From assembly GCA_022539475.1 (NCBI GenBank), contig VCMS01000020.1:1-64000 (forward strand): DNA of 64,000 nucleotides, given 5' to 3'. Positions 30,258 through 41,962 of this stretch are shown here, one piece after another (within the stretch, counting starts at the first letter, position 1; the number at the start of each line of letters is the position of its first letter). The notes beneath the pieces were generated by a model. It worked only from the letters and a program-made list of their open reading frames with translations, had not been told where the DNA came from and made no database searches. The position numbers were made by a program, and so were the translations under genes. This DNA is from Gracilaria domingensis. Lineage: Eukaryota; Rhodophyta; Florideophyceae; Gracilariales; Gracilariaceae.

Positions 30258-32370
30258 ATGCCTCCCCCGTCACGTGGAAACTCTCGCAACAGGTCAGTTC
30301 AAGGGAGTGGAGCAGCACCTCCTGCTGCCCCGCGCTACTGTCGGTCTCTTCCCGAGACGGGAGATAACGATCGCGATCCGAATGGTCGGAATGCACCCTC
30401 AGCCGTTTCCGTACCGCAGGAGCTTTCTAGAGAACCGATACCGGTCATGGAACCTCCTCCTGTGGAGCCTACACCGGTGGTGGAAACGCCCTCACAGGCA
30501 GCCCGCCCCGAAGCGCTGGACTCGGGTGAGTACACCTTATTAGACTCACGATTGAGTGTCATCAACATCTCCCTCGTGGAACTTCTTAAACAACAAACCG
30601 AACTTCGACGTCGTCTTGACGATGCCCCTGTTAGGGATTACTCGGGAGACATTCGACTCCTGCGTAAGGATGTGAACTCTATTTTGGAGTGTCTTGGAGA
30701 ACCCGCTGTGTTCGCAGCGGAGTATGCTGCTTTTATTGAAGAAGCTCGGATGAGCGCCACTCGCTTACAGAGTCGTTTGGAAATTGTAGAGGCTACTATC
30801 CGTATGGATGAGGCTGCGGCCAAAGATGACCCAATCGCCTCAGAATGCTCTGCTCACCGCTCAATGAAGCGCAAATCCCGGAAGTCTAAAAGGGAGGTTC
30901 ACGCATATTCAAACTCGTCAGATTCTGACTCCTCCACCCAATCGTCGGGTACTTCGTCATCTTCTTCATCCTCGTCGGATAGTGAAGGTAGTCACCGACG
31001 TCGGTCTCGAGCAACGCGCTCTAAAGCGACCTTTGTCACCCAGGGGGCTATTGGCTCCCGTGCTAAGGGAAAGAGACACAAGGGACTCAGGGAGTTGAAA
31101 CCTTCGAATCAGTTGTACTGGAAACTGCTTTCATACCGTTATTATCGGTTACAGAACGCCTCATGCGAATGCAATGCCCATGGCACGGAGCGAGTGAAGG
31201 ATTACATCCGCCGAATGCAGATTACTCTACAGAAGAAAGAGTTCAGTGGTGACGACCCAATTATGGTGTTGGATTTCCTTGCACGCTTCGTTCAGGAAGC
31301 GGACATACTCTGTATGAGTGAAGCACCGGCGTATGTGGCCCTCCCATATTTCCTAAAGGGAACGGCCGAAGACCAATTTCACTCCGTGCGGGTATCAGCA
31401 AGAGCCTCTGAAGGCGGCGTCACGTGTTGGCCTGAAGCCGTTCACTACCTATTGAGGTCGTATGCCAGTGGCAATGCGATCTCAGACGCTATTCTGGCCC
31501 TACGGGCGACAAAGCAGAATTTGGGGGGAAACAGAAACGAGTTATTCAACGCGCTTGAACAAAGCGTTTCACCGTTGCGGTAACGTTTATTCCTCAGCTG
31601 AGAGGTGCACAATGTTTGTGGGAGGATTGGACCCCGCCATCCGGGCACTAGTATCCCGTTATCGGGAGCAGAACAGGAAGATCTCCTACTTGGAACTGTT
31701 TCACTACGCCAAGACTGAGGGAGATACTTTCCGAGCGAGACGGAAGCCAACACACAGGCCCACGAAGGCCCTCCTGGCTGAAGGATCTGACTCATCTTTC
31801 TCCCTGTTACAGGATAACCGTCCACCTGTGGATTATGATCAGGTCCAGTTTGCGGCCAATCCTATCTCCGTAGGAACTTCGGGGCTACGCTCAACCACTA
31901 CAGAGGAAACAATGGACACAGACCATGTGGGGTATATGAAGAACTCTAAGGTTCCTGCGCCATCGCTGTCCTATGCCAACAACCACACTCGGTTTGCACG
32001 CCCTGGCTGGCAGGATACACGACCTCAACGACCGGCGGCGTCGTGCCCGCTGGACAGATCGGTGTCGCTGATATGTCACGTGTGTTATCAACACGGACAC
32101 ATCTCACCTCAGTGCTCGTTTCCCTTGAGGGAGATGCCGAAAGTAATCGTACAGTACGAGTCCTTGACCTCGGAAGAACGGGAACGGGTGCTATCTGCCT
32201 CATATGAGGACGCAAAAGCCAAGTACGGACGGCAACCGCAGCCTCAACCTGCAGCAGGCGCACACCCTAATCATGGGTTAAAGGACCCGACACTGGCGAA
32301 GGGGGTTCCTTTGGAGTCCCGAGGTGGGAATGAACCGCAACCGGCGGTCGAGCCTGCCCCGAAAAACTAG
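30258..32370 (+). pseudogene. gag of copy B with one frameshift
   Basis: The probable start is MPPPSRGNSRNR (30258). The front is Pro-rich, a coiled-coil-like middle follows (about 30540-30830), and a Ser/Asp run (about 30918-30990) precedes the capsid-like region. The frame is lost around 31462-31583, where two frames overlap; the second frame carries on with FHRCGNVYSSAERCTMF. The zinc knuckle CHVCYQHGHISPQC (about 32077-32118) has perfect C-x2-C-x4-H-x4-C spacing. Gag ends PKN at TAG 32368. Confidence 0.75.
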
Positions 32371-32397
32371 ATTTAGGAGTCTCCCCTACCGGAGGGG
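32361..32397 (+). promoter_or_regulatory. gag-pol -1 frameshift signal, copy B
   Basis: In the gag frame the end reads CCG AAA AAC TAG. The -1 frame from 32367 is open straight into pol (LDLGVSPTGGAS and on to the protease). A hairpin CCCCT/AGGGG (32383-32397) follows at 15 bases. Copy A keeps the same arrangement at 1261. The heptamer GAAAAAC is not a canonical X-XXY-YYZ site, since G replaces A at the first place, so efficiency is uncertain. Confidence 0.6.
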
Positions 32398-34740
32398 CGT
32401 CTTCTGAGTCGAAGCAGAGGACGTCTGAGGCGTCACCGCTTCGCTCCCCGGCAATTCGAATCCTATCCAGGAGAGTTGCTGATACAGATGCTGACTCGAA
32501 ACTCCTCGGAGTGTTGCATCGACCGTGGATTCGCTCCCGCAATCTGCAAAACCCGGACCGGGTCATGATAATGGCTAAGCGGAATTACAAAGTGTACGCC
32601 GACTTAGGCTTATCAAACCAGTACATGGTACGTCAATTATCCGTCTTGGATACAGGGGCTGTGCCCAATCTGATTCCTACCGCGTTGATACCGCCCGCAC
32701 TTCGGGAACACATTCGCTACGGTCCAAACTTGGATATCGCCGACCCGAATAACCGCCCGATACGCACAGTGGGCTACCTATCTCTCGTGGTGAGACTTGG
32801 AACTTACTTGGTGCAGTTGGATTTCGTTGTCTGCAAGGCACTTGCAGCACCCGTTATTCCGGGTTGTGATTTTTGTGATCGCTTCGTAGAAGCTATACGC
32901 CCCAGGGCCCGAAACGTAGAAATGGTTGATGGCTCGTCGGTTCCGATAGTACGAAAGACATTGCAGAACGCTTCGCGTAAGCGTTTCCCCTTGCCTGTCG
33001 CTCAACAGGCGCCAACACCGAAACCGGTCTTAACGAAACTCAGAATCGCTCAATCCGTTCGGATACCATCGGATTCCCAAGTATGGGTGCCTGTCTCTTC
33101 TAAACAGGTAGGTTTGCACATTGTGCAACCCCTGTCTACTCTCTTTGACGAGAAACAACCTGCGTTTGCTAACGGAATCGTTACTATCAATCCAGATGAA
33201 CCCTTTAAGGTGCTAATCGCCAAATTTGGCCATTCTGACCAATGGCTGGTGAAGAACCAAATTATCGGGTCCGTCTTACCTCACCCTACCGCCATCGTGC
33301 CAACGAAGATACTTGTATCGGAGGTGCTTGGCTTGACTGACCCTAAGGAGGAGGAGGACGCTTCTGCTGCTTCTCATTTGTCGAAGAGAGGTGACTCCAT
33401 GAACCCTGACAATTTATCGGCTGTTACTAACCCGATCCCGTCAGAGGTGAAGGCCACACCACCTGGCTCTGAATTGAGGGATCCTGTTAAGGAGTTGGAA
33501 AACTTGGACTTATCTCATGTCCCAGAATCTCATCAAGAAAAATTGCGCGACATGTTGCGTGAATTCACTCCCATGTGGGATGGCTCCTTGGAGACCATCC
33601 GGATCACGGGACACCGAATTGATCTACTACCGAACACTCGGCCGATTGCACAACACCCTTATAGGGCTGGGCCGAAAGCTCGTGAGGAGGAACAATCTCA
33701 AATCGAGAAAATGCTGTGCGCAGGAGTCATTGATCCCGCTCAGTCGTCATGGGCGTCACCTGTAGTGCTTGTACCTAAACCAGACGGGTCATGGAGGTTC
33801 TGCATCGACTACCGTCGATTGAACACCGTCACGGTGAAGGACGTTTATCCAATTCCACGAATGGATGAATACATTGACTCACTTGGGAGTGCAAAGGTCT
33901 TTACGACCCTGGATGCCAACTGGGGGTACTGGCAAGTTCCCATTAGGGAGGAAGATCGTGATAAGACCGCCTTCGTATACCATCAGGGGCTATACCGCTT
34001 CAAGCGAATGCCCTTTGGGCTAACTAATGCCCCCGCCACATTTCAACCGGCGATAGACATTCTGTTGTCACCCTTCAAGTGGCGCACATGTTTGGTATAT
34101 TTGGACGATATCATAATCTTCTCCAATAACATGGAAGAACATCTCTCCCGTGTCCGGGATGTCATGCGGGTATTGAGTGACGCCCGAATCACGTTGAAAC
34201 TCAAGAAGTGCGAGTTTTTCACCGATTCGGTCAAGTACTTGGGCCACATAATTCGCCCAGGCCAACTCTCGATCGACGAGATGCGCGTCAGGTCCTTGAA
34301 GGAAGCTAAACACCTTACAACTCAAACGGAGTTACGCTCCTTCTTAGGATTGTGCAATGTGTACAGGAGATTTGTTCCGAACTTTGCGGAGACCTCCACG
34401 CCGCTCAACAAACTTCTAACGAAAGGACAACCCATGCAACTGGAACCTTTCGGTGACAAGGAAGCGTCAGCGTTTACGCAGCTCATTGGCGCCGTAACCT
34501 CCCCGCTTATCTTGGCTCTCCCCACCGCTGGGTTACCGTACGAACTAGACACTGATGCCAGTGCAAACCAAGTGCGGTGTGCCTTGTTTCAGACGGATAC
34601 TGAAGGTGTCCGCCACCCAATTGGGTACTGGTCTCGCTCGCTTAATGTGCACGAGCGGAACTATTCAGTCTCTGAAAAAGAGTGCCTCGCCGTAGTATGG
34701 GCATTGTCTACCCTACGCCCCTACTCGTCTGTCTCTTGCA
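32371..34740 (+). pseudogene. pol of copy B: protease, reverse transcriptase, partial RNase H
   Basis: One open frame. The protease has LSVLDTGAVPNL (about 32638). Reverse transcriptase has FCIDYRRLN (about 33798), AFVYHQGLYRFKRMPFGLTN (about 33969) and the catalytic YLDDIIIF (about 34098). RNase H begins with ELDTDAS (about 34540) and contains ERNYSVSEKECLAVVWAL. It then breaks into unrelated DNA and a stop at 34747. Without the rest of RNase H and integrase the copy cannot move on its own. Confidence 0.85.
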
Positions 34741-35157
34741 GATGCTAGTTTTTGGCGAGGGTCGTCCAGAAATTGGCAAGGGTCGTCCAGTAAATTTTTT
34801 GAAAAAATATCGAGATCAATTATTTCAAAATCTGCAGATAATTGCTTGGGTCGTCCAGAATCGCTGTGCAGTAAATACTGGTGGGTTTTCCACTCGTGCT
34901 AGTTCTTTAGTCGAGGGCTACCTGAACTGTATTTCGCGAAGTCTAGGTTCAGTTTCCATTAAGGTGCACATTACACGATACCTTCTGCGGAATGATACCC
35001 TGCAACGCATGGAATACTAGTGCTAGTACAGATGATGCCCATTATGAAATCATACCGTTTTATTCGTATCTATTCTTCTATCGACCGCTTTTGCTAACCA
35101 CTACTTCGCTATATTACATGTACCATTTCCCCATGATGGATCGGATGTAGGCCCAAT
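34741..35157. other. Junction DNA with three GGGTCGTCCAG words
   Basis: GGGTCGTCCAG occurs near 34757, 34782 and 34849, just beyond the truncation of copy B. No gene is supported. The repeats may mark the end of whatever replaced the retrotransposon. Confidence 0.35.
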
Positions 35158-35310
35158 CTGCGGCAGATGCCGCAGAGGGCACCTGCACCAAATTGCTGGA
35201 TCGGTAGAACACATACGCACTCCGAGAGGATGAGGCGCGAAGCGCCTCATCCTCTCCGTTTCTCATGTAGGGAACCATGCCCAGATGCATGGTTCCTTAC
35301 TTGAGGAACC
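35158..35310. repeat. Cluster of three hairpins
   Basis: TCTGCGGC/GCCGCAGA near 35158-35177; a perfect 15-bp stem at 35224-35238 with 35242-35256 and a GAA loop; and a 10-bp stem at 35271-35280 with 35287-35296. The right arm of the last can pair instead with GGAACC at 35305-35310. No gene is near. These may be terminators of adjacent transcripts or a fold-back element. Confidence 0.7.
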
Positions 35311-35619
35311 TGCACCTGCAACTCGTGAGCTACGTCCGCATCAAAAGTCATTTACCTGTATACGCAAGCAGAAAGTATCCATAAGTTAGTCAATGATCCG
35401 TTAGATACATTTGAAATGCGATGGAACGTACCATTGATAAAACAAAACAGAAACGTTGCGCTAGAAAAGTCGAGGGACCTGGTAACTCGCAAACGGAAGA
35501 AGAAGCAGGAAAGGGATCGGTTAGATTACCAGCCCACCATATCATCGTAAACCGCGAAAGGTGTCGAAGCGAGAACTCACAAGCAACGACACCAAGAATA
35601 CCCATGCAGCAAACATACC

Positions 35620-36055
35620 GCAAAATGCGATAAACGAGAGAGCAGCCTATGTCGCAACCAAGTACCAGAATCGACTATCCCGCAAGCCAGTCAACCAAGA
35701 TCGCCAATACACCGAAAGCAGCGCAAGACGCGAGAAGAGAGAAGAGTCTATGAGGCAACCAAGTCAAACCATATCGCCAATGCACCAAAAGTAACGCAAG
35801 ACGCGATAAGAGAGAGACCATCCTATGGCGCAACCTAGTGAACCAAGATTGCCAATGATGAACCTATCGCCCGAGCCAGTCAACCAATATCAACCAATAT
35901 CGCCAATACACCAAAAGCAGCGCAAGACGCGAGAAGAGAGAAGAGTCTATGGCGGAACCAAGATCGCCAACAAACCAAAAGTAGCGCAAGATGCGAGAAG
36001 CTAGAGACGCCTATGGCGCAACAAAGTGAACCAAGATCGGCAATACCGCGTGATA
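35620..36055. repeat. Degenerate tandem repeat, about five units of 64-120 bp
   Basis: Each unit contains, in order, CGCAAGACGCGAGAAGAGAG, CTATGGCGCAACCAAGT, AACCAAGATCGCCAAT and ACACCAAAAGCAG, with gains and losses. Units start near 35625, 35730, 35800, 35920 and 35990. It has no coding frame that persists. Confidence 0.65.
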
Positions 36056-36778
36056 GGTTACACGAGCAGTCAGAGATCGATCTTGAGAGACGAAATGAAA
36101 CTGGTTGCGTACTTACAGTCGTTGTGGACGTCGGAAGAAATACAAAGGACGCACGTCAAATAGTGGTTACCTTCAATCACGTCAATGTTAGTAGCAAGAC
36201 GTAGAACAAGATGGAACATATCGTAAGCAGAACGTAGTTGAACAAATGGAACGAGTTGGAGGCTGAAAACGGGAACCCGGTAACCCAAAGCTTATTTTCT
36301 GCCGTTTACATGTCGAATAGCGCGAAAAAACGTGGTGAGGATGGGTTAGTTTAGAGCAAAGATACATAGAAGAATATGGAAGAGAACCTACGAAAAGACT
36401 GCACGGAATACATCCGTGAGATACGGATGACTCCGTCCTACTTTTTTCCGCCCTCTACTTTAAGGAACCTCCATAAAGTACAGGGAGGAAAAAAGAAGGA
36501 CGGAGGGGAGTATAACGCGAGGATGTGGATGGCACGGATCACGACGGTAAGGGAAGGTCGGACGTCGGAGGCGCGGCGGCGGCGGCGGAGGGAAGAGATT
36601 TATTTTTCTGTGCGAGATTGGACAGGTGTACAGCGTACAACGTTGCGAAACCACAGGTTTATAACCAGTGGTAGATAATACGAGAAGTACACCCTTGTGT
36701 TGAGGTCGACGTGTACCTACGTTCCTTTTTGAACGAAAGCACGTGATTTGAACTCAAAATATATTCTCCGTTCTCAGC
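36056..36778. other. Left flank of the transposase gene
   Basis: No gene is supported. A GGCGG-rich run at 36565-36590 follows a segment with AAGGAGGAAA-type purines. This would hold the left end and promoter of the element if the transposase marks its border. I could not find a terminal inverted repeat matching the right side. Confidence 0.35.
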
Positions 36779-39700
36779 ATGACGTCGATCTTGACTGTCG
36801 CTCGACCTCCTTCTCCCTTCGGACGCCCTTCCCTTGCAGTCTTTGTCGTCGTTTCTCGTTCATTTCTTCTTCCCATGGTCTACTACTGTACACATAAGAA
36901 GCGTGGGTGCCCCTTCGTTACTCGCCGAGGAGTCTTATCCCTTCAACAGCATGTCAACCATTGCCCGTTTCGTCTGAAAGCAGCGCTGGAAGACGACAAT
37001 AGCCGGCCCATTCGGAGAAGCAAGCGTCTCAAGCTTTCCGCACCCGCGCCCGCATCTTCCGAAACGGTCACTGCCCCTTGTCGCCTTCCCGAGCCTCCAG
37101 TGTCCGAGGACATCGTCGACCCCACTCCGTGCGCCCCTCCCATTCCGGACACTTCGCATTGTGTTTCTCCTTCCCCGGCTCCCGCGTCATTAGAGCGAGA
37201 ACACGGAAGCAGTTCCCGCCCAGTGCCTTCTGAGGAGGCCCTCGGTGATTTGCATATGGATTATCTCACGGTTTGTCTGGCTTCAGTAGCTTCCAACCTT
37301 GGTCATCGTGAGGCGGACGAGCTAATTGGGCTACTTCGGGACCCGCGATTCTCGCAAAAGCGATTCAACGAGACCATAACAAGTTCCAAGCGCTGTACAG
37401 AACTGAAGAAGGCCATTTTCGAACGATACGCCTCAAAGGACGGTTTCAATCGCAGAACTGTCTCGCCAGAAGGATGTAAGTTCAGCGCCACCCTCTACAC
37501 GAGAGACCCCGTTCAGACACTTGTGAAACAGCTCCAGTTGGCTAACAACGAAAACACATTCTTCCACCCTATACCTCAGACCCACTCCACGAAAATATCT
37601 CACCCCATGTCCGGCTCTCTCGCAAGAGACGCCACCTCAAAACTTAAGGAAATGGCCATGGGCTCTTTGGATAGTAGAATAGTGTGGTACTCCCAAGAAA
37701 TAAGTTACAGTGAATCTTTCGTAGGTCTTCTGCAGGTATACACCGATAAGTCTTCAACAACTCTAAAGCAAACATCGGTTACCGCCTATCCTCTTCACCT
37801 CATATTTCTCAACTTCTCCGACGAGCTTCGCCGTAAGTGTATCCGTGATGACCTCACAGTAGTGGCATACTTCCCTACCACACTGATCGAGGTTTCCGCA
37901 TCTGAAGCAGACGCAATGCCATTTGTTTCTAGCAAGTCTCTACGCGAGTCCAGGATGCAAATCCTTCAAGAATCTCTTCGTCAAGTCCTGGAGCCCATTC
38001 TAAATCTCACGCAGAAAGGTTTTCAGCTCATCGGCGAAGACAAACTAAGTCGAGTGTGCCATCCTCTGCTTGCAAGTTATTGTGCGGATATTCCTGAGGC
38101 TAAGGACATTCTGTCTATTCTTCATGGCACCAAAACGGAAAGCCCGTGTCATAGATGCAAAGCCCCTCCCTCATCTTTATGCAGTCCTATTCCCACCTCA
38201 TTCAACGGACGTTCTCAAAAGCACACAAAAAGCATCCGAAAGACATACACAGCTATCTTGCAACATGCACAAAAAGACGAGGCGGAAAGACGTCCACGTC
38301 GTGCGAGGGAGAGGAGATCTCAAGCGGATACTCTGATGCGTTCAAATTCCATATCTCTCATTCCTTCGTTCCTCGAAACTTCCGTAAGCCTTGGAATGAT
38401 CCCGGGATTGTCTCCATACAGTCTGTTCTCATTCGAACCATTACACAACTTGCATCTCGGCATCTCAAAGTTGATAAAAACGGCCACAATCGAGAGACTG
38501 CAGTCAGACACCCTGTGCACCACATTAGGAACATCTGCATCGCGTTCATTTCGAACGATACGCACCCAACTCCTCAACCATGCAAACGCAATTCTAGCTG
38601 CCATAGAACGCGATTCTCCTGCCAAAGGTTTACATATCGATTTCTCCACGCAGGAGAAAGGCAAATCTTTGAATGGTATCTTCACGAAAGACGGTCTCCG
38701 TGGAATGCTGGAGGCCAAAAACTACAAAGCACTTGACATGGTCTTTCCCTTCATAGGAGCATTCTTTGACATATGCTGTGGAGAACAGGACGTTGCCCCA
38801 ATCACAACCGTTTTCTCTCAGTACTCGGACTTGCTCTCGACCTTATTCAGATACAATCGTGACCCGTATTGGACTGAAAGCTCTCTCCTGTGTCTTAGTT
38901 CGGAGATTGAAGCCTTCAAGCGTTCCGCAACAAAGATTCTGGCGGATTTTCATCCCTCCAGACTGGGAACTCTGAAGTTTCATCTTCTCGATCATCTCGT
39001 GGACGATATTCGCCGTCTGGGAAGTATCAAGTATTACGACGCAGGCATATACGAACATGCACACCTGCTATTTAAAAGACACTACAAAAAGACGTCCAGA
39101 AGAACAGTAACGGCTGTGGAGGAGACTATTCGCTCCATTGAGCACGGACATGTAGAAAGNNNNNNNNNNNNNNNNNNNNNNNNNNNNNNNNNNNNNNNNN
39201 NNNNNNNNNNNNNNNNNNNNNNNNNNNNNNNNNNNNNNNNNNNNNNNNNNNNNNNNNNNNNNNNNNNNNNNNNNNNNNNNNNNNNNNNNNNNNNNNNNNN
39301 NNNNNNNNNNNNNNNNNNNNNNNNNNNNNNNNNNNNNNNNNNNNNNNNNNNNNNNNNNNNNNNNNNNNNNNNNNNNNNNNNNNNNNNNNNNNNNNNNNNN
39401 NNNNNNNNNNNNNNNNNNNNNNNNNNNNNNNNNNNNNNNNNNNNNNNNNNNNNNNNNNNNNNNNNNNNNNNNNNNNNNNNNNNNNNNNNNNNNNNNNNNN
39501 NNNNNNNNNNNNNNNCGATTCGTTTTCTAAGCACTTAAGCTGGGACGACCCAAATACCCCATCATCCAACGTGTCTTCGCTTCTCCAGCATTTGTCCCAG
39601 TAGAAAGCCAAAGTTTTCCACTGTATTGGTAAGCGAGAAGATTCAGAGACTTGGGTTGCCCAGGTAGTCGCTCTGATTCGAATATCTCTCCTTGATTCTG

Positions 39701-40056
39701 CACTTACCGCACCAGAGGTGGCATTCGTCCGGTATTTCGAGGTTTTACCCCCCGCAACAAACATCGACCACATATTGAAATGCATATCTTTACGGTGGGC
39801 TACAAACGATGAAAAGAACCACACTCTTCCGTTCCCTCGTCATTCCAAAGCGGAGACTATCGTAGAGTTAACTCCTTGGTACGGGATGGTTCCGGCTTCT
39901 GCACTACAGGGAACTGTCCATGTTGTTCGATCAAACTACCCTGCTCCACCTTTTTGTCCTCCACTTCAATGGTTTCAACACCGATTCTACATCAATCGAT
40001 TCTATCATGATTCAGATGAAGGACCAACTGAGCACGTTGATCTTGTACAGCCTTAA
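36779..40056 (+). pseudogene. Plavaka/CACTA-like transposase with assembly gap and one stop
   Basis: The likely start is MVYYCTHKKRGCPF (36875). The N-terminus has a Cys/His finger (C-x6-C, then H-x4-C, to about residue 60), as in fungal Plavaka proteins. The middle has SDELRRKCIRDDLTVVAYFP and a C-x2-C pair (SPCHRCKAPPSSLC) before EPLHNLHLGISKLI. That last motif resembles the D-x-LH-x3-LG motif of Plavaka/TNP2 transposases. The frame enters the gap 39160-39515. Beyond it a frame runs to 40056 (ending EHVDLVQP) with a single TAG at 39601. Family assignment is by motif only, and gap length prevents a frame check. Confidence 0.55.
39160..39515. other. Assembly gap (356 N)
   Basis: A run of N inside the transposase gene. 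Its true length is unknown, so no claim about the reading frame across it is possible. Confidence 1.
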
Positions 40057-40075
40057 ACATTAAGGGCTCCATCCT

Positions 40076-41767
40076 CTACATGTTCACCTTGTGGTGCCTT
40101 TTCTTGTGATCCTGTGTTATTCCGAAATCGTTCATGTCCATTTCCTTGAACTCCATATCCCCTTCCTCGCATTCACCAACGAAGCAATCGCTAATAGACC
40201 CCAATCTTCGGCTCACACTGTCAATAAAAAATTGTTCTTTCACAGTGAGGTAAAGTCTTCCGTTCGACGGCATTCGATATCCAAATGTAGCCTCTCTCAT
40301 GTCATTACCAAGAACCTTAGTCCAATCTTCCGTTGTCGTTCCAAAATTATGAAACTCGCTGGAATTGGTCCTCAAGACATGTTGCCTAACATCCCCCAGA
40401 ACATTCTTTAAACACAGAGGTAGCAGTTCGGCAAACTTCTTTGTAAACAGTTTCTGTCTCTGGCCACCCCTTGACACATCCGTACTTAGAAGGCTCACAA
40501 CCGTCAACACCCAAGCGTCCAAACGTGCGAGCAACAGTATTGTGCCATCTAAAAAGGTGCCCGTATCCTTGTCTTCCACATCATACCCAATAAACTCCTT
40601 CAGCACTTGTACCCCGACACGGTTTCGGAAGAACAAGTCTTGATCTTCCGTCGGCATATCCTCGACATTGTCCGCATTGGAGTACTTTAGACGAACAAAT
40701 GGGGCTTTTCTCCACCATGAAGTGTTCGGTACACCATTTTCGTCAAGACGCAGTATGTTCTCCTGCGCTTCCTTCAACTGCATTGTGAGTTCGTCAGCAT
40801 TCTCTTCTACCAGCTTTGTTCTTCTCCAAATCAGATCGTACCCCAGGAGCAGAAATAGTTTATCCCTCGTATTTCTCTTACGAACGCCCACGACGTCACT
40901 CATGGTCTGCCGCATTCTCTGCCTAAGGCACATATCTGCACAAAGTTCCAGTATACACCTGTCGGTAAGAGATGCTTTTCTAATACCTTCCCAGCTCAAC
41001 TCCTTCAACTCGCTTTCAACCATTTTCTTCAGCAAAGCATCTGGCCCCCCCTCTACCGACGGTGTGAACATGCCAAAACTGCCCAAGAGCTCCACGGGGT
41101 TTTTAGGAACCATGTATGAACCACCTTCCTCCGGCTCAATAAGCCCTTCCCCACTCTCAGTTGCGTCTTCCACCTTCTCGGCACGGTTACCCCAATTTCG
41201 GGTGAGCGACTCACCTTCGAGCCATAGCTCACTTGTTTCTCTCCTTGCCCACGTCAGCATGTTGTGATACACTGCTCGAGCAACCCCTCGAAACTCGTCG
41301 CACACCTCAATTTTATGCTTCTTTCGACCTGTCTGCCCAGGTTCACCAGCACGTGTACTCCTATCTCCCTCCTGTTTCAGTGCCCCTCTTAGCCCTTCAA
41401 TGACTAGATCCTTCTCTTCAAGCCTCTTTTTCAAAGCCGTACTCTGCTCTTGGGCGACCTTCACTAGAATTCCCCGAACCATCAAGTCCTCTTGTAGCGT
41501 CTTAACCTTTTCTTTCAAGCAATTCAGTTCATTTAAAAGATCAGGTCTGTTCATAGAGCTTGAATTCACACCAGTTTGGATATCTTCCGTTATTTCCCTA
41601 GCTTCTTCGGCGACAGGCCCCGGTAATGCCGCAGGATTCGGTGTTATTTCGTTATCGGAACTATCCTCATGTGCCATAGCCTTAGCACGAGAGGCTGCAG
41701 GCGTTCTGTGTCCACCCTTGGCACGGCTCCGAGCTCCAACTCCCGTGTATGTCCTCCTCCATGGCAT
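40076..41767 (-). CDS. Coiled-coil protein of the modification cluster, unknown function
   Basis: A 563-aa intact ORF ending only 20 bp from the convergent transposase frame. The N-terminus is basic and low-complexity (1-60). A coiled coil spans about 70-135 (heptads in LNELNCLKEKVKTLQEDL). The rest (about 150-560) looks globular, with conserved-looking blocks such as LLGYDLIWRRTKLVEENADE and ATFGYRMPSNGRLYLTVKEQ. I know no family. The layout coiled coil plus globular domain suggests a structural or scaffold partner in a complex. Confidence 0.65.
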   Translation of the reverse strand: MPWRRTYTGVGARSRAKGGHRTPAASRAKAMAHEDSSDNEITPNPAALPGPVAEEAREITEDIQTGVNSSSMNRPDLLNELNCLKEKVKTLQEDLMVRGILVKVAQEQSTALKKRLEEKDLVIEGLRGALKQEGDRSTRAGEPGQTGRKKHKIEVCDEFRGVARAVYHNMLTWARRETSELWLEGESLTRNWGNRAEKVEDATESGEGLIEPEEGGSYMVPKNPVELLGSFGMFTPSVEGGPDALLKKMVESELKELSWEGIRKASLTDRCILELCADMCLRQRMRQTMSDVVGVRKRNTRDKLFLLLGYDLIWRRTKLVEENADELTMQLKEAQENILRLDENGVPNTSWWRKAPFVRLKYSNADNVEDMPTEDQDLFFRNRVGVQVLKEFIGYDVEDKDTGTFLDGTILLLARLDAWVLTVVSLLSTDVSRGGQRQKLFTKKFAELLPLCLKNVLGDVRQHVLRTNSSEFHNFGTTTEDWTKVLGNDMREATFGYRMPSNGRLYLTVKEQFFIDSVSRRLGSISDCFVGECEEGDMEFKEMDMNDFGITQDHKKRHHKVNM

Positions 41768-41962
41768 GGTATATCAGATGAATTGGGCCTCGTACGAGCT
41801 GCAACGGCCCCCGTTCTGGAAAGAGGGGAAGGTCGAAAAGTAACTCGTCTATCAGTTGTCTCTCGATTTCTTATTGTTTTCTCCCTTGTCCGGACCCATT
41901 GCGAGGCATGATACGATTCATAGCGGCCCCAGTTCTAGAAGAGAGGGATGGACGTGACGATC

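Larger units (their letters stand above)
29400..34735 (+). mobile_element. Ty3/gypsy chromovirus copy B, truncated at its 3' side
   Basis: It contains a likely U3/R end (TATAA at 29596, LTR end at CTGATTGCA near 29687), gag, a gag-pol frame-change site, protease, reverse transcriptase and part of RNase H. Homology to copy A stops abruptly near 34724 in the RNase H sequence, after TLRPY. Integrase, chromodomain and 3' LTR are missing. Pol is otherwise free of frameshifts, so this copy is younger than A or decayed less. The left limit is approximate. Confidence 0.75.
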
